Shown in pieces: positions 48,420 through 57,226 of a stretch of DNA of 64,000 nt (positions within the stretch are counted from its first letter, which is position 1; every line of letters starts with the position of its first letter). The notes below the pieces were generated by a model that searched no databases, was not told where the DNA came from, and worked only from the letters and a program-made list of their open reading frames with translations. The stretch is from the NCBI RefSeq assembly GCF_022899355.1, contig NZ_JALJCK010000007.1, positions 1 through 64,000 of the forward strand. Direction: 5' to 3'. A program made the translations under genes and the position numbers. The stretch is from Shinella yambaruensis (GTDB lineage: Bacteria > Pseudomonadota > Alphaproteobacteria > Rhizobiales > Rhizobiaceae).

Positions 48420-50062
48420 GCGGGCTCAGGAACGGCATGCCGCCGCTGCTGGAGGTAAAGGACCTCTCCGTCAGCTTCGGCGAATTTGCGGCGGTGAAGA
48501 ACGTCTCGTTCGCGCTCCGGCCGGGCGAAATCCTCGGCATCGTCGGGGAAAGCGGCTCGGGCAAATCCGTGACCTGCCGCGCGGTGATGCGCCTGCTGGC
48601 CGCCGCCGCCCGCGCCGAAGGCAGCGTGACACTCGAGGGGCGAGACCTGCTGGCGCTCGGCGAGGACGAGCTGTGCGCCATTCGCGGCCGCGACATCGGC
48701 ATGATCTTCCAGAACCCGGCGTCCCATCTCGACCCGCTGCGTCGCATCGGCGAGCAGGTGGCGGCGCCGATGATCCGGCATCTCGGCATCACCCGGCGCG
48801 AAGGCCTCAAGCGCGCCGTCGCGCTGCTCGACGATGTCGGTATCCGCGAGCCGGAAAAGCGCGCGCGCTCCTATCCGCATGAATTTTCCGGCGGCATGAA
48901 GCAGCGGGCGATGATCGCCGCGGCGATCGGCTGCCGGCCGAAGCTGCTGATCGCGGACGAGCCGACCACCGCGCTCGACGTCACGGTGCAGGCCCGCATC
49001 CTGCACCTGCTCAGGGACCTCAACCGCAGGACCGGGCTGGCGATGATCCTGATCTCGCACGATCTCGGCGTGGTCGCGGACATCTGCTCCCAGGTGGTGG
49101 TGATGCGCAACGGCGAGGTGGTGGAGCAGGGGCCTATCGACGACGTCATCAACCGGCCGCGCCATCCCTATACGAAGCTGCTGATCGAATCCCAGCCGGG
49201 CCGCAAGACCTACGGCACGGCGGACGGGCCGGACGGCGGCAAGCCGCTGCTCAGCGTGGAGAAGCTCTCGGTGTCCTTCTCCACGGGCGGGGGCCTGCTC
49301 GGCGGGCTCGGCGGTGGCGGTGCCTTCAAGGCGCTCGACGGGATCGACCTTGAGATCGGCGCCGGCGAGACGGTCGGCATCGTCGGCGAAAGCGGCTCCG
49401 GCAAGAGCACGCTCGCCCGCTCGATCATCCGCCTGAACACACCGGGCGGCGGGGCGATCCGCCTCGACGGGCAGGATATCGGCGCGCTCTCCGGCGATGC
49501 GCTGACGGCGTTCCGCCGCCGTGTGCAGATGGTGTTCCAGAACCCGTACGATTCCCTCAATCCGCGCCTGACGATCGGCGAGGCGGTTGCCGAGCCGATC
49601 TGGCGGCATGGCCTTGCCGACCGGAAAACGGCGCAGAAGGAGGCCGAGGCGCTGCTGGAGATGGTGGAGCTGCCGGCGAGCCTCTACGACCGCAAGCCGC
49701 GCCAGCTCTCGGGCGGGCAATGCCAGCGTGTCGGCCTTGCCCGCGCGCTCTCGCTGAAGCCGCAGCTGCTCATCGCCGACGAGATCACCTCCGCGCTCGA
49801 TGTCACGACGCAGGCGCAAATCCTGGAGCTTCTGGTGCGGCTGCAGCGCGAGCGGTCGCTGACGCTCATCTACATCTCGCACGACCTCTCCGTCGTCAGC
49901 AGCCTTTGCCAGCGCGTCTATGTCTTCAAGGCCGGGCGCGTCGTGGAACAGGGGGTGGCGCAGCAGGTGCTGTCGAGGCCACAGCATCCCTATACGCAGG
50001 CGCTAGTCGGCTCGCTTGCCCGGCTGCCCGCCCATACAGGCACGATCTCACAACCGGTATAG
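48416..50062 (+). CDS. Fused ABC transporter ATP-binding protein (DppD-DppF in one chain)
   Basis: 548 residues carrying two complete nucleotide-binding domains. The first has Walker A GESGSGKS (about 45), signature FSGGMKQRA and Walker B LLIADEPTTALD. The second begins near residue 280 with Walker A GESGSGKSTLARS, signature LSGGQCQRV and LLIADEITSALD, in which the usual DEPTSALD has isoleucine for proline. HPYT-type C-terminal linkers follow each. Between the domains is a glycine-rich stretch (GGGLLGGLGGGGAF). Fusion of DppD and DppF is common in Rhizobiales. It ends four bases before the amidase start. Confidence 0.92.
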   Translation: MSGLRNGMPPLLEVKDLSVSFGEFAAVKNVSFALRPGEILGIVGESGSGKSVTCRAVMRLLAAAARAEGSVTLEGRDLLALGEDELCAIRGRDIGMIFQNPASHLDPLRRIGEQVAAPMIRHLGITRREGLKRAVALLDDVGIREPEKRARSYPHEFSGGMKQRAMIAAAIGCRPKLLIADEPTTALDVTVQARILHLLRDLNRRTGLAMILISHDLGVVADICSQVVVMRNGEVVEQGPIDDVINRPRHPYTKLLIESQPGRKTYGTADGPDGGKPLLSVEKLSVSFSTGGGLLGGLGGGGAFKALDGIDLEIGAGETVGIVGESGSGKSTLARSIIRLNTPGGGAIRLDGQDIGALSGDALTAFRRRVQMVFQNPYDSLNPRLTIGEAVAEPIWRHGLADRKTAQKEAEALLEMVELPASLYDRKPRQLSGGQCQRVGLARALSLKPQLLIADEITSALDVTTQAQILELLVRLQRERSLTLIYISHDLSVVSSLCQRVYVFKAGRVVEQGVAQQVLSRPQHPYTQALVGSLARLPAHTGTISQPV

Positions 50063-50066
50063 ACCC

Positions 50067-51518
50067 ATGCGACTTGACGAATACGTATCCCACGACGGCA
50101 CCAGCCTCGCCCGCCTGCTGGCCAGGGGTGAGATCACGCCGCGGCAGCTCGGCCGATGCGTCGAGGCGGCCGTCGCGGCCGTCAATCCCGCGCTGAACGC
50201 CGTCATCGAGCTTTATCCGGACGCGCTGGAAAGCCTGCCGGAGGCGGCGTCCGCTACGCCCTTCGGCGGCATTCCCACCCTCACCAAGGACTTTCCGGTC
50301 GAGGCGGGGCGGCCGGCGGAATTCGGCAGCCGCCTTGCGCAGGGGTTCCGCGCCGCCCATGACGCGGTTTACTGGACGCGCCTGCGCAACGGCGGACTGG
50401 TGAATGCCGGGCGCACGACGAGTTCGGAGTTCGGCGTGCCGGCGGCGACGGAATCGCCGCTCTACGGGGCGACGCGCAATCCCTGGAACCTGCAGCGCGG
50501 CGTCGCCGGGTCGAGCGGCGGGGCGGCCGCCGCCGTCGCGGCCGGCATCGTGCCCTTCGCGCAGGGCAGCGACGGCGGCGGATCGATCCGCAATCCCGCC
50601 GCCTTCTGCGGCCTGATCGGCCTGAAACCCTCGCGCGGCCGGGTCACCGGCTCCCCGAACGCCAATGCCCCGCTTCTCGGGCTGGCGACGGCCTTCATGC
50701 TGACCCGCTCCGTGCGCGATACCGCCGCGCTGCTCGACCTCTGCCACGGCCCCGATGCCGGCGACGGCTACGAGATCGTCGCGCCCGCGCAAACCTATCT
50801 GGACGCCATGCAGCGCACGCCGAGCGCGCTGCGGATCGCGCTGTGCACGACAGCCTGGTCCGGCGTCCGGCTCGATCCGGAGGTCGCCGCGGCGACGCGA
50901 TCGGTGGCTGAGCGGTTCGCGTCTTTCGGCCATCATGTCGAGGAGGCATCGCCCGACTTCGACTATCCCGCCTTCCTCCACGCCCAGAAGGTCATCTGGG
51001 CCGCGGATGCCGCCGCGCACATGCCGGCCATGGCCCGCCACAGGGGCCGGAGGCTGGAAGACGCGCTCGGCCCGAGCGTCCATGCCCTCTATCGCTGGGG
51101 CTGCGGCATCGGCGGCGCGGAACTCATCGAGGCCCTTGCCGTCTATGACCGCGTGACGCGGCAGGTCGGCCGCTTCCTTGCCGGCTATGACCTGCTCCTG
51201 ACCCCGACCAGCGCCATCGCGCCGGAGCCGATCGGCACCTTCGACCCCAACCGGGCCGGCATCGACGCGGACGGTGTCTTCGACGACCTCGCGCCCAAGG
51301 AGACGTTCACGGCGCTCTTCAACGCGACGGGGCAGCCCGCGATCTCCCTGCCGCTCGGGCGCAGCGGCGACGGCCTGCCGATCGGCATCCAGCTCGTGGC
51401 GCGCTTCGGCCGGGAAGACCTGCTGCTTGCGGCGGCGCGGCAAATCGAGGAAGACATAGGCGAGGCGCCCGGCATCTGGGGGCAGGGGCATCCGGCGACG
51501 CATGCCGGCAATTTCTAG
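50067..51518 (+). CDS. Amidase (amidase signature family)
   Basis: 483 residues from the ATG at 50067. The Ser-cisSer-Lys triad is visible: lysine in GIPTLTKDFP, the cis-serine region in VAGSSGGAAAAVAAGI, and the nucleophile in QGSDGGGSIRNPAAFCG. Amidase-signature enzymes hydrolyse linear or cyclic amides. NylA, the 6-aminohexanoate cyclic-dimer hydrolase, belongs to this family and has a similar length. Linked to a peptide-type importer and a NylB-like hydrolase, this one probably opens or trims the imported amide in the cytoplasm (no signal peptide seen). Confidence 0.9.
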   Translation: MRLDEYVSHDGTSLARLLARGEITPRQLGRCVEAAVAAVNPALNAVIELYPDALESLPEAASATPFGGIPTLTKDFPVEAGRPAEFGSRLAQGFRAAHDAVYWTRLRNGGLVNAGRTTSSEFGVPAATESPLYGATRNPWNLQRGVAGSSGGAAAAVAAGIVPFAQGSDGGGSIRNPAAFCGLIGLKPSRGRVTGSPNANAPLLGLATAFMLTRSVRDTAALLDLCHGPDAGDGYEIVAPAQTYLDAMQRTPSALRIALCTTAWSGVRLDPEVAAATRSVAERFASFGHHVEEASPDFDYPAFLHAQKVIWAADAAAHMPAMARHRGRRLEDALGPSVHALYRWGCGIGGAELIEALAVYDRVTRQVGRFLAGYDLLLTPTSAIAPEPIGTFDPNRAGIDADGVFDDLAPKETFTALFNATGQPAISLPLGRSGDGLPIGIQLVARFGREDLLLAAARQIEEDIGEAPGIWGQGHPATHAGNF

Positions 51519-51524
51519 GGGACT

Positions 51525-52460
51525 GTGACCGTGGCGAAGGCACGAGGCGGCAAGCATGCCGCAGGATCGAACGGCGTTGAGGAGAAGATCGACATCGAGG
51601 CGATCCTGCGCGACCGCATGGCCGGCTTCTCGCCCTCCGAACAGAGCCTTGCCGCCTATATCCTCGACAATATCCAGATCCTGCCGTTCGAGACCGGCAG
51701 CAGTATCGCCCGGGCCGTCGGCGTCAGCGAGATGACCGTCACGCGCTTCGTGCGCGGCCTCGGCTTCGAGAACCTGCGCGACCTCAAGAAGCGGCTGCGC
51801 GTCGCCGTCGCCGAGAAGGACAGCGAGATCGACGACTACATGGCGCGCTTCCAGATGCGCGAGGGCCGCCAGCAGATGCTGCAGGAGAGCCTGCGGCTGG
51901 AGCTCGACGCCATCGTCAAGGCCTATGCGCTGACCACCACCGAGGTCTGGGAGGAGGCGGCGAACCTGCTCGTCAAGGCCCGCACCGTCTATGTCGTCGG
52001 CTTCCAGGCCTCGAAGGGGCTGGCGATGGACTTCGCCAGCCGCCTGCTGTGGGCCCGTTCCAACGTCATCTTCATCGACAATGCCTCAGGCACGTTCGGC
52101 GAGATCCTCAATGCGGATCCAAGGCACAGCGCCGTCGTCTTCGTCGATACGGCCTCCTATGCCACGCGCGGCATCAAGCTGGCGGAAAAGCTGAAGGCGA
52201 TGGAGATGCCACTCGTCGTCGTCACCGACAAGTTCAGCCACTGGGCCTTCGCCTATACGCGCTTCGCCTTCGAGGCCCATACGCATGTGAAGACCTTCTG
52301 GGATTCCACGGCAAGCCTCAGCGTCGTGCTCAACCTGATGATCGACGCCGTCGCCACCAGGCTCGGCCCGAAGGCAAAGGCCAACTTCGCCATGATGAGC
52401 GACATGGGCAGCCTGTTCGGGGAGTTCGTCGGCGGCAGCTACCTGCGCCGCACCGATTGA
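51525..52460 (+). CDS. RpiR-family transcriptional regulator (HTH_6 plus SIS domain)
   Basis: 311 residues from a GTG with AGGGGA upstream. The N-terminal HTH_6 region reads FSPSEQSLAAYILDNIQILP, then GSSIARAVGVSEMTVTRFVR. The SIS sugar-phosphate-isomerase fold follows from about residue 140 (VYVVGFQASKGLAMDFASRL, VVFVDTASYATRGIKLAEKL). RpiR regulators usually sense phosphosugars. Its position inside an amide-type uptake operon, six bases after the amidase gene, suggests autoregulation of the operon. Confidence 0.92.
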   Translation: MTVAKARGGKHAAGSNGVEEKIDIEAILRDRMAGFSPSEQSLAAYILDNIQILPFETGSSIARAVGVSEMTVTRFVRGLGFENLRDLKKRLRVAVAEKDSEIDDYMARFQMREGRQQMLQESLRLELDAIVKAYALTTTEVWEEAANLLVKARTVYVVGFQASKGLAMDFASRLLWARSNVIFIDNASGTFGEILNADPRHSAVVFVDTASYATRGIKLAEKLKAMEMPLVVVTDKFSHWAFAYTRFAFEAHTHVKTFWDSTASLSVVLNLMIDAVATRLGPKAKANFAMMSDMGSLFGEFVGGSYLRRTD

Positions 52461-52496
52461 ACGCGCGCCCGTTCCCAACCGAAAGCGAGATCCGTC

Positions 52497-53687
52497 ATGA
52501 CCGTCACGCCGCCGTTCCGCGATCCCCTCGCACCGGGCAAGCCCCTCATTCCCCGGCAGGACTGGGACCGTGCGCCCTGGAACCGCTGGACATTCCAGCA
52601 CATCCGCGAGATGCTGCCGACCGCAAGGGTGTGGCGCGGCGCGGGGCCGGCGAGTGTGCTGCCGGCCGATCCGCAGGATATCGACGCCATTGCCTTCGAG
52701 GCGGACGGGCGGCAGGGCACCATCGCCGGCTTCCTCGCCGAGAGCTTTACCGACGGCCTCCTCGTTCTCCACGGCGGGAAGGTCGTCGCCGAGCGCTACC
52801 TGAACGGCATGGCGCCGCACACCCTGCACCTGTCGCAATCGGTCGCCAAGTCGGTCGTCGGCACGGTGGCGGGCATCCTGATCGGCCGGGGCCTTATCGA
52901 TCCCGCCGCGCCGCTGACGCACTACCTGCCGGAGCTGGAGGCGACGGCCTATCGCGGCGCGACCGTCCAGCATGTGCTGGACATGACCAGCGGCGTGGTC
53001 TTCGACGAGACCTATACCGCGCTCGATTCCCACATGGCGCTGCTGGATGCCGCTAGCGGCTGGAAGGACCGCCAGAGCCCGGACTGGCCGCTGCACGTCT
53101 GGGATCTGATCCTCTCGCTGAAAGACCTGGAGTGCCCGCACGGCGCCTCCTTCCGCTACCGCTCGATCGAGACGGACGTCCTTTCCTTCGTGCTGCAGCG
53201 TGCGGCCGCCACGCCGCTGGCCGAGCTCGTCAGCCGTGAATTGTGGGCGCCGATGGGGGCGGAGGAGGACGCCTGCTTCACCGTGGACGCTGCCGGCTAC
53301 GCCCTCGGCGACGGCGGCTTCAACGCCACGCTGCGCGACTATGCGCGCTTCGCCCTGCTGCATCTGCGTGGCGGGGAGATCGACGGCAGGCGCATCGTGC
53401 CGGCTGACTGGATCGCGGGAACACGCTTCAAGGCCGATCCCGCGCTCTTCGACGGCATCTATCAAGACGTCCTTCCCGCCGGCGCCTATCACAACCAGTT
53501 CTGGATCGAGGACACCGCCCGCGGCGCCTATATGGCCCGCGGCGTCTTCGGGCAGCTGATCTATATCGACCCGGCAGCGGATTTCGCGGCGGTCATCCTG
53601 TCGAGCTGGCCGGAATTCGTCAGCACGGCACGGACCCGAACAGCCCTTGCCGCCGTCAGGGCCATTCGCCGGCAGCTGGCAGGCTAA
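52497..53687 (+). CDS. Serine hydrolase of the class C beta-lactamase fold (NylB/6-aminohexanoate-dimer-hydrolase-like)
   Basis: 396 residues. The S-x-x-K motif is S-V-A-K in HLSQSVAKSVVGTVAG near residue 114, the Y-x-S/N motif is Y-R-S in FRYRSIETDVLSFVL near residue 222, and a glycine-rich block YALGDGGFNATLRDYARFAL follows. Length and motif spacing resemble NylB (about 390 residues, catalytic serine near 112), which cleaves linear 6-aminohexanoate dimers. EstB-type esterases have the same motifs and are the main alternative. No signal peptide is seen, so the substrate is taken up first. Confidence 0.87.
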   Translation: MTVTPPFRDPLAPGKPLIPRQDWDRAPWNRWTFQHIREMLPTARVWRGAGPASVLPADPQDIDAIAFEADGRQGTIAGFLAESFTDGLLVLHGGKVVAERYLNGMAPHTLHLSQSVAKSVVGTVAGILIGRGLIDPAAPLTHYLPELEATAYRGATVQHVLDMTSGVVFDETYTALDSHMALLDAASGWKDRQSPDWPLHVWDLILSLKDLECPHGASFRYRSIETDVLSFVLQRAAATPLAELVSRELWAPMGAEEDACFTVDAAGYALGDGGFNATLRDYARFALLHLRGGEIDGRRIVPADWIAGTRFKADPALFDGIYQDVLPAGAYHNQFWIEDTARGAYMARGVFGQLIYIDPAADFAAVILSSWPEFVSTARTRTALAAVRAIRRQLAG

Positions 53688-53919
53688 TCCAAGGGGAGGT
53701 CACGTTCTCCATCGCGCTGCGGAGGGCGCATTCAGCAGCCCATGCGCCGCATGGGTTCCATAAGACTTGAGCGCTCGGTCCGCAGCATCGTTGGGGTGAC
53801 CAACCGGCAGATTGACGATGGCGCTCGCCATGCTCGCCATTCCGGCCGTGGAGCGCGCCGGTGGCTTGGTCCGCTCACGCTGGCCGGCATCACCCGACCC
53901 CGCGGGCATAGGAGACGCA

Positions 53920-53947
53920 AGGCCTGCCGGAATGTCTTGGCAGGCCT
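53920..53947. terminator. Hairpin between hydrolase gene and ureohydrolase gene
   Basis: AGGCCTGCC (53920-53928) pairs perfectly with GGCAGGCCT (53939-53947). It sits ten bases after the end of the minus-strand ureohydrolase gene (53958) and could end both convergent units. The remaining gap 53688-53919 holds nothing I can name. Confidence 0.55.
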
Positions 53948-53957
53948 CGCAGCGGGA

Positions 53958-54920
53958 TTAAGCCGCCTGGCGGACGAGGACGCCGAGCGCCGTGGTGATC
54001 AGGCGGGCGAAGGTGAGCGCGCCGATCCCGTCGACGTCCCGCTCGGGCATGAACTCCACGAAATCCATGGCGGCGATGCGGCCGCGCTTTGCCGCCCCCT
54101 TGATGAGGTCGACGGCCTGATAATAGCTGAGGCCGCCCGGCGCGCGGCCGATGACGCCCGGAACGAGCGCGGGGTCGAGCGCGTCGGCATCGATGCAGAT
54201 GATGATGTCGCTGCCTTCGGGGATGAGATCGAGCACAGCGTCGACGCCGTTGCGGTGCAGGTCGTAGGCAGTCACGAAGCTGACGCCCCAGGCGAGCGCA
54301 TCCTCGTAGTCGCCGGTCGCCGCCGAGCCGATGCCGCGTGCGCCGACCTGGACGATGCGCTCGACATGCGGCATTTCGGAAGCCCGCCGCATGGTGGAGG
54401 ACAGGCCCAGCCGCTCGCCCATGTGCACCTCGCGCCAGTCGATATGGGCGTCGATCTGCAGGATCGTGAACTTCCGCCCGCCGGCGGCAGTGCCGATCGC
54501 CTCGATCATCGGGATCGGGATGGAATCGTCGCCACCCAGCAGCACCGGCACGGCGCCACGGGCCAGCACCTTCGACACAGCCTCGGCGATGCGCGCGCGA
54601 TTGCCGGCGGTGTCGGCCTCGCCGAAGGGCAGGTTGCCGCAATCGACCGGCCGCAGGTCCGGCACGGGGAAGACGGGGCCGCCGTGATCGAAATCGTGGC
54701 GGTCGACATTGGCCGTCAGCGATCCGGTGGCCCGGCGCAGCGCATCCGGCGCGTTGCGGCAATAGGCGCCCACCGAGGCATAGGGCGTGGCACAGGGCGC
54801 GCCGATCAGCGCCACCGGCGCCGAGAGTACGTCGAGGTCCGGGCAGGCCGCAAGGCCGAGGAAGGTCGTGGTCTCGGCCGCCGCGCCGAAGAGCGCGCCG
54901 AGGTCGGGCTTTTCATTCAT
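53958..54920 (-). CDS. Ureohydrolase (agmatinase/arginase family) with GGDDS metal motif
   Basis: 320 residues. The metal-binding motifs are LLGGDDSIPIPMIEAIG, where the family norm is GGDHS, then LQIDAHIDWREVH (DAHxD kept) and ICIDADALDPALVPG (the DxDxxDP motif kept). The altered position is normally a manganese ligand; aspartate could still bind metal. Family members hydrolyse agmatine, guanidinobutyrate, guanidinopropionate, formiminoglutamate or proclavaminate, so the substrate is a guanidino or amidino compound. It is the last gene of the amino-acid ABC operon, 76 bases after the HisM-like permease. Confidence 0.87.
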   Translation of the reverse strand: MNEKPDLGALFGAAAETTTFLGLAACPDLDVLSAPVALIGAPCATPYASVGAYCRNAPDALRRATGSLTANVDRHDFDHGGPVFPVPDLRPVDCGNLPFGEADTAGNRARIAEAVSKVLARGAVPVLLGGDDSIPIPMIEAIGTAAGGRKFTILQIDAHIDWREVHMGERLGLSSTMRRASEMPHVERIVQVGARGIGSAATGDYEDALAWGVSFVTAYDLHRNGVDAVLDLIPEGSDIIICIDADALDPALVPGVIGRAPGGLSYYQAVDLIKGAAKRGRIAAMDFVEFMPERDVDGIGALTFARLITTALGVLVRQAA

Positions 54921-54995
54921 GGATGGTCCTCCTGTGTTGCGGCCTTCGGCCGGGAAGCGGGCTGGATGAGAGGACGGGCCGGCGTCGTGTGGCGC

Positions 54996-55688
54996 TCAGC
55001 CGATCCGGTTTTCGAGATAGCCGGCCCAGCGGCGCTGGACGACCTGGAAGCCCGAGACCAGCACGAAGGTCAGGGCGAGATAGATCGCCGCGGCGGTCAC
55101 GTAGGGCTCGAACTGGATGTAGTCGGTGAGGGTGATCATGCGCGCGACGCCGGTGGTCTCCAGCAGCGTCACGGTGCTGGCGAGCGAGGTTGCGTGCAGC
55201 ATCATGATCATCTCGTTGCCATAGAGCGGCAGGGAGCGGGTGAGCATGGCGGGGATGAGGATGCGCAAGGCCTGCGTGCGGCGCGACATGCCGTAGGCTC
55301 GCGCCGCCTCGATCTCGCCGACGGGGATGTGGCGCAGTCCCCCTGCGAAGATTTCCGTCGTGTAGGCGGTCGTGTTGAGCACGAAGGTGAGGAGCACGCA
55401 GACCATCGGGCTCGAAAGCCACGGCCAGAGGATGCTCGTGCGGATCAGCTCGAACTGGGCGAGGCCGAAATAGACGAGGAACAACTGTACCAGAAGCGGC
55501 GTGCCGCGGAAGACCAGCGTATAGAAGAGGACCGTATAGCGTACCGCCGTAACCCGGCTGTTGCGCAGGAAGGCGAGCGGCACGGCGAGCATGAAGGAGA
55601 TCGCAAGCGACGCGAAGGCGAGGAACAGCGTCAGCTTCGCCCCTTCGGCATAGAGGGGAAGGTTTTCGGCGATGACGGTCCAGTTCAC
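54996..55688 (-). CDS. Polar amino-acid ABC transporter permease (HisM/ArtM-like)
   Basis: 230 residues with five hydrophobic segments. Family features are KLTLFLAFASLAISFMLAVP, YTLVFRGTPLLVQLFLVYFG, and the coupling loop EIEAARAYGMSRRTQALRIL. Its start overlaps the HisQ-like gene by four bases. The two permeases form a heterodimer that imports a basic amino acid or guanidino compound. Confidence 0.92.
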   Translation of the reverse strand: MNWTVIAENLPLYAEGAKLTLFLAFASLAISFMLAVPLAFLRNSRVTAVRYTVLFYTLVFRGTPLLVQLFLVYFGLAQFELIRTSILWPWLSSPMVCVLLTFVLNTTAYTTEIFAGGLRHIPVGEIEAARAYGMSRRTQALRILIPAMLTRSLPLYGNEMIMMLHATSLASTVTLLETTGVARMITLTDYIQFEPYVTAAAIYLALTFVLVSGFQVVQRRWAGYLENRIG

Positions 55689-56383
55689 GGCGCGAGCTCC
55701 CGAAGGCCGATCTCGAAGCGGCGGGCGGCGAGCCCGAGAAGCAGGAGGGAGAGGATGGTGACGAGAAGGTAGAAACCGGCGGCGACCAGATAGAAGGTGA
55801 AGGGCATGCCGGTCGCTTCCGCCGCGCCCTTCGCGCGGAACATGACGTCCTGGAGGCCGATCAGCGACACCAGTGCCGTCGCCTTGGCAAGCACCAGCCA
55901 GTTGTTGGTGAAGCCGGGCAGGGCGAGGCGCACGAGCTGCGGCAGGATGATGCAGGCGAACATGCGGCGGCGCGTGAGGCCATAGGCGATCGCGGCCTCG
56001 ATCTGGCCTCTTGGAATGTTCTGCAGGGCCGTCTTGAAGGTCTCGGTCATGTAGGCGCCGAAGATCAGCCCGAGCGTCGCGATACCGGCGACAATCGGCG
56101 GAAACTCGATGCGCGCATCGATGCCCATCGCGTCAATCCACTGGTTGAGAAGCGCGGGCAGGCTGTAGTAGATCAGCAGCATGACCACGAGATCGGGAAT
56201 TCCGCGCACGACGAAGGTATAGAGCGAGGCAGCGCTCCGCAGCAGCCGGTTGCCGGAAAGCTTGGCGAAGGCCGCGGCCATGCCGAGAACCGTCGCCACG
56301 ACGAGAGAGGCGACGGCCAGCAGCAGGGTCGTCCACCCTGCCGCCAGTATCGTTGCGGTGAATGCACCGACCATGCCGGTCAT
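55685..56383 (-). CDS. Polar amino-acid ABC transporter permease (HisQ-like)
   Basis: 232 residues. The first helix covers WTTLLLAVASLVVATVLGMA, then YTFVVRGIPDLVVMLLIYYS, and the coupling loop QIEAAIAYGLTRRRMFACII. It overlaps both neighbouring genes by four bases (ATGA type), so the operon is tightly coupled. Confidence 0.92.
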   Translation of the reverse strand: MTGMVGAFTATILAAGWTTLLLAVASLVVATVLGMAAAFAKLSGNRLLRSAASLYTFVVRGIPDLVVMLLIYYSLPALLNQWIDAMGIDARIEFPPIVAGIATLGLIFGAYMTETFKTALQNIPRGQIEAAIAYGLTRRRMFACIILPQLVRLALPGFTNNWLVLAKATALVSLIGLQDVMFRAKGAAEATGMPFTFYLVAAGFYLLVTILSLLLLGLAARRFEIGLRELAP

Positions 56384-57144
56384 TCGCCGAAATATTTGGC
56401 GTTGATGGCGTCGAGCTTGCCGTTCTCGCGGATGGCGGCGAGCCCCTTGTTCACCTTTTCGACGAGCTCGGCGTTCTTCTTGTTGATAGCAATCGCCACG
56501 CCCTCGCCGAATTCCTCCGCGTCCGCGCCGGTGAGCTGCGGCCCGACGAGTTCGAAGTCCTTGCCGGCGTCGTTCTTCAGGAAGCCGTGGATGATCTGGG
56601 CCTGGTAGCTGATGTGCAGGTCGGCGCGGCCGGCCGTCAGCTCAAGATAGGGTGCGCTGCCCGTGTCGTAGCGCTTGATGCTGGCCGTCGGAAAATGGCT
56701 GGTGACGTAGGCGTCCATCGGCGTGCCGGTCTGCACGGCGATCGTCTTGCCGGCGAGCCCCTCGGGCGTGAAGTCGAAGGCGGCGCCCTTCTTCGCCACG
56801 AAGCGGAAGATGGGGCGATCGTAGATGTCGCTGAAGGCGATGACCTGGCGGCGCTTCTCCGTGACGGTGAGCTGCGAGATCAGCGCGTCGTACTTGCCGT
56901 CGATCAGGCCGGGAATCATGCCGTCCCAAGCGGCGTTGAAGATGTTGCAGTCGAGTGCGGCCGCCTCGCAGATCGCTTCCATCAGCTCGATGTCGTAGCC
57001 GACGAGCTTGCCTTCGGAATCGATGTATTCGAAGGGCGGGAAGGTGGCGTCGGTGGCAATGTCGATCTGTTCGGCCGCCTGTGCCGCCGTGAGCGCGGCA
57101 GCCATGATCGCGGTGGCAAAAAGGGTCTTGAGCGTAGCCTTCAT
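56380..57144 (-). CDS. Polar amino-acid ABC transporter substrate-binding protein (lysine/arginine/ornithine type)
   Basis: 254 residues. Signal peptide TLFATAIMAAALTAAQAAEQ, then the family-3 binding fold: IDIATDATFPPFEYIDSEGK, VGYDIELMEAICEAAALDC, NAAWDGMIPGLIDGKYDAL, and LAGKTIAVQTGTPMDAYV. Relatives bind arginine, ornithine, octopine or nopaline. With a ureohydrolase in the operon, a guanidino compound such as agmatine, arginine derivative or guanidinobutyrate is the most sensible ligand. Confidence 0.92.
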   Translation of the reverse strand: MKATLKTLFATAIMAAALTAAQAAEQIDIATDATFPPFEYIDSEGKLVGYDIELMEAICEAAALDCNIFNAAWDGMIPGLIDGKYDALISQLTVTEKRRQVIAFSDIYDRPIFRFVAKKGAAFDFTPEGLAGKTIAVQTGTPMDAYVTSHFPTASIKRYDTGSAPYLELTAGRADLHISYQAQIIHGFLKNDAGKDFELVGPQLTGADAEEFGEGVAIAINKKNAELVEKVNKGLAAIRENGKLDAINAKYFGE

Positions 57145-57226
57145 TCTTCTGTCCTCTGGGGTTGATCGTTCTTGTTGGTTCGGCAGGGTTTGCGGCCCCG
57201 GCCCGGCCGTCGGGACCGGCGCCTGA

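Noticed and set aside
53742-55772. A 676-codon plus-strand open frame opposite the ureohydrolase and HisM-like genes
   Set aside because: Composition typical of antisense shadows; the minus-strand genes have all expected motifs and overlaps.
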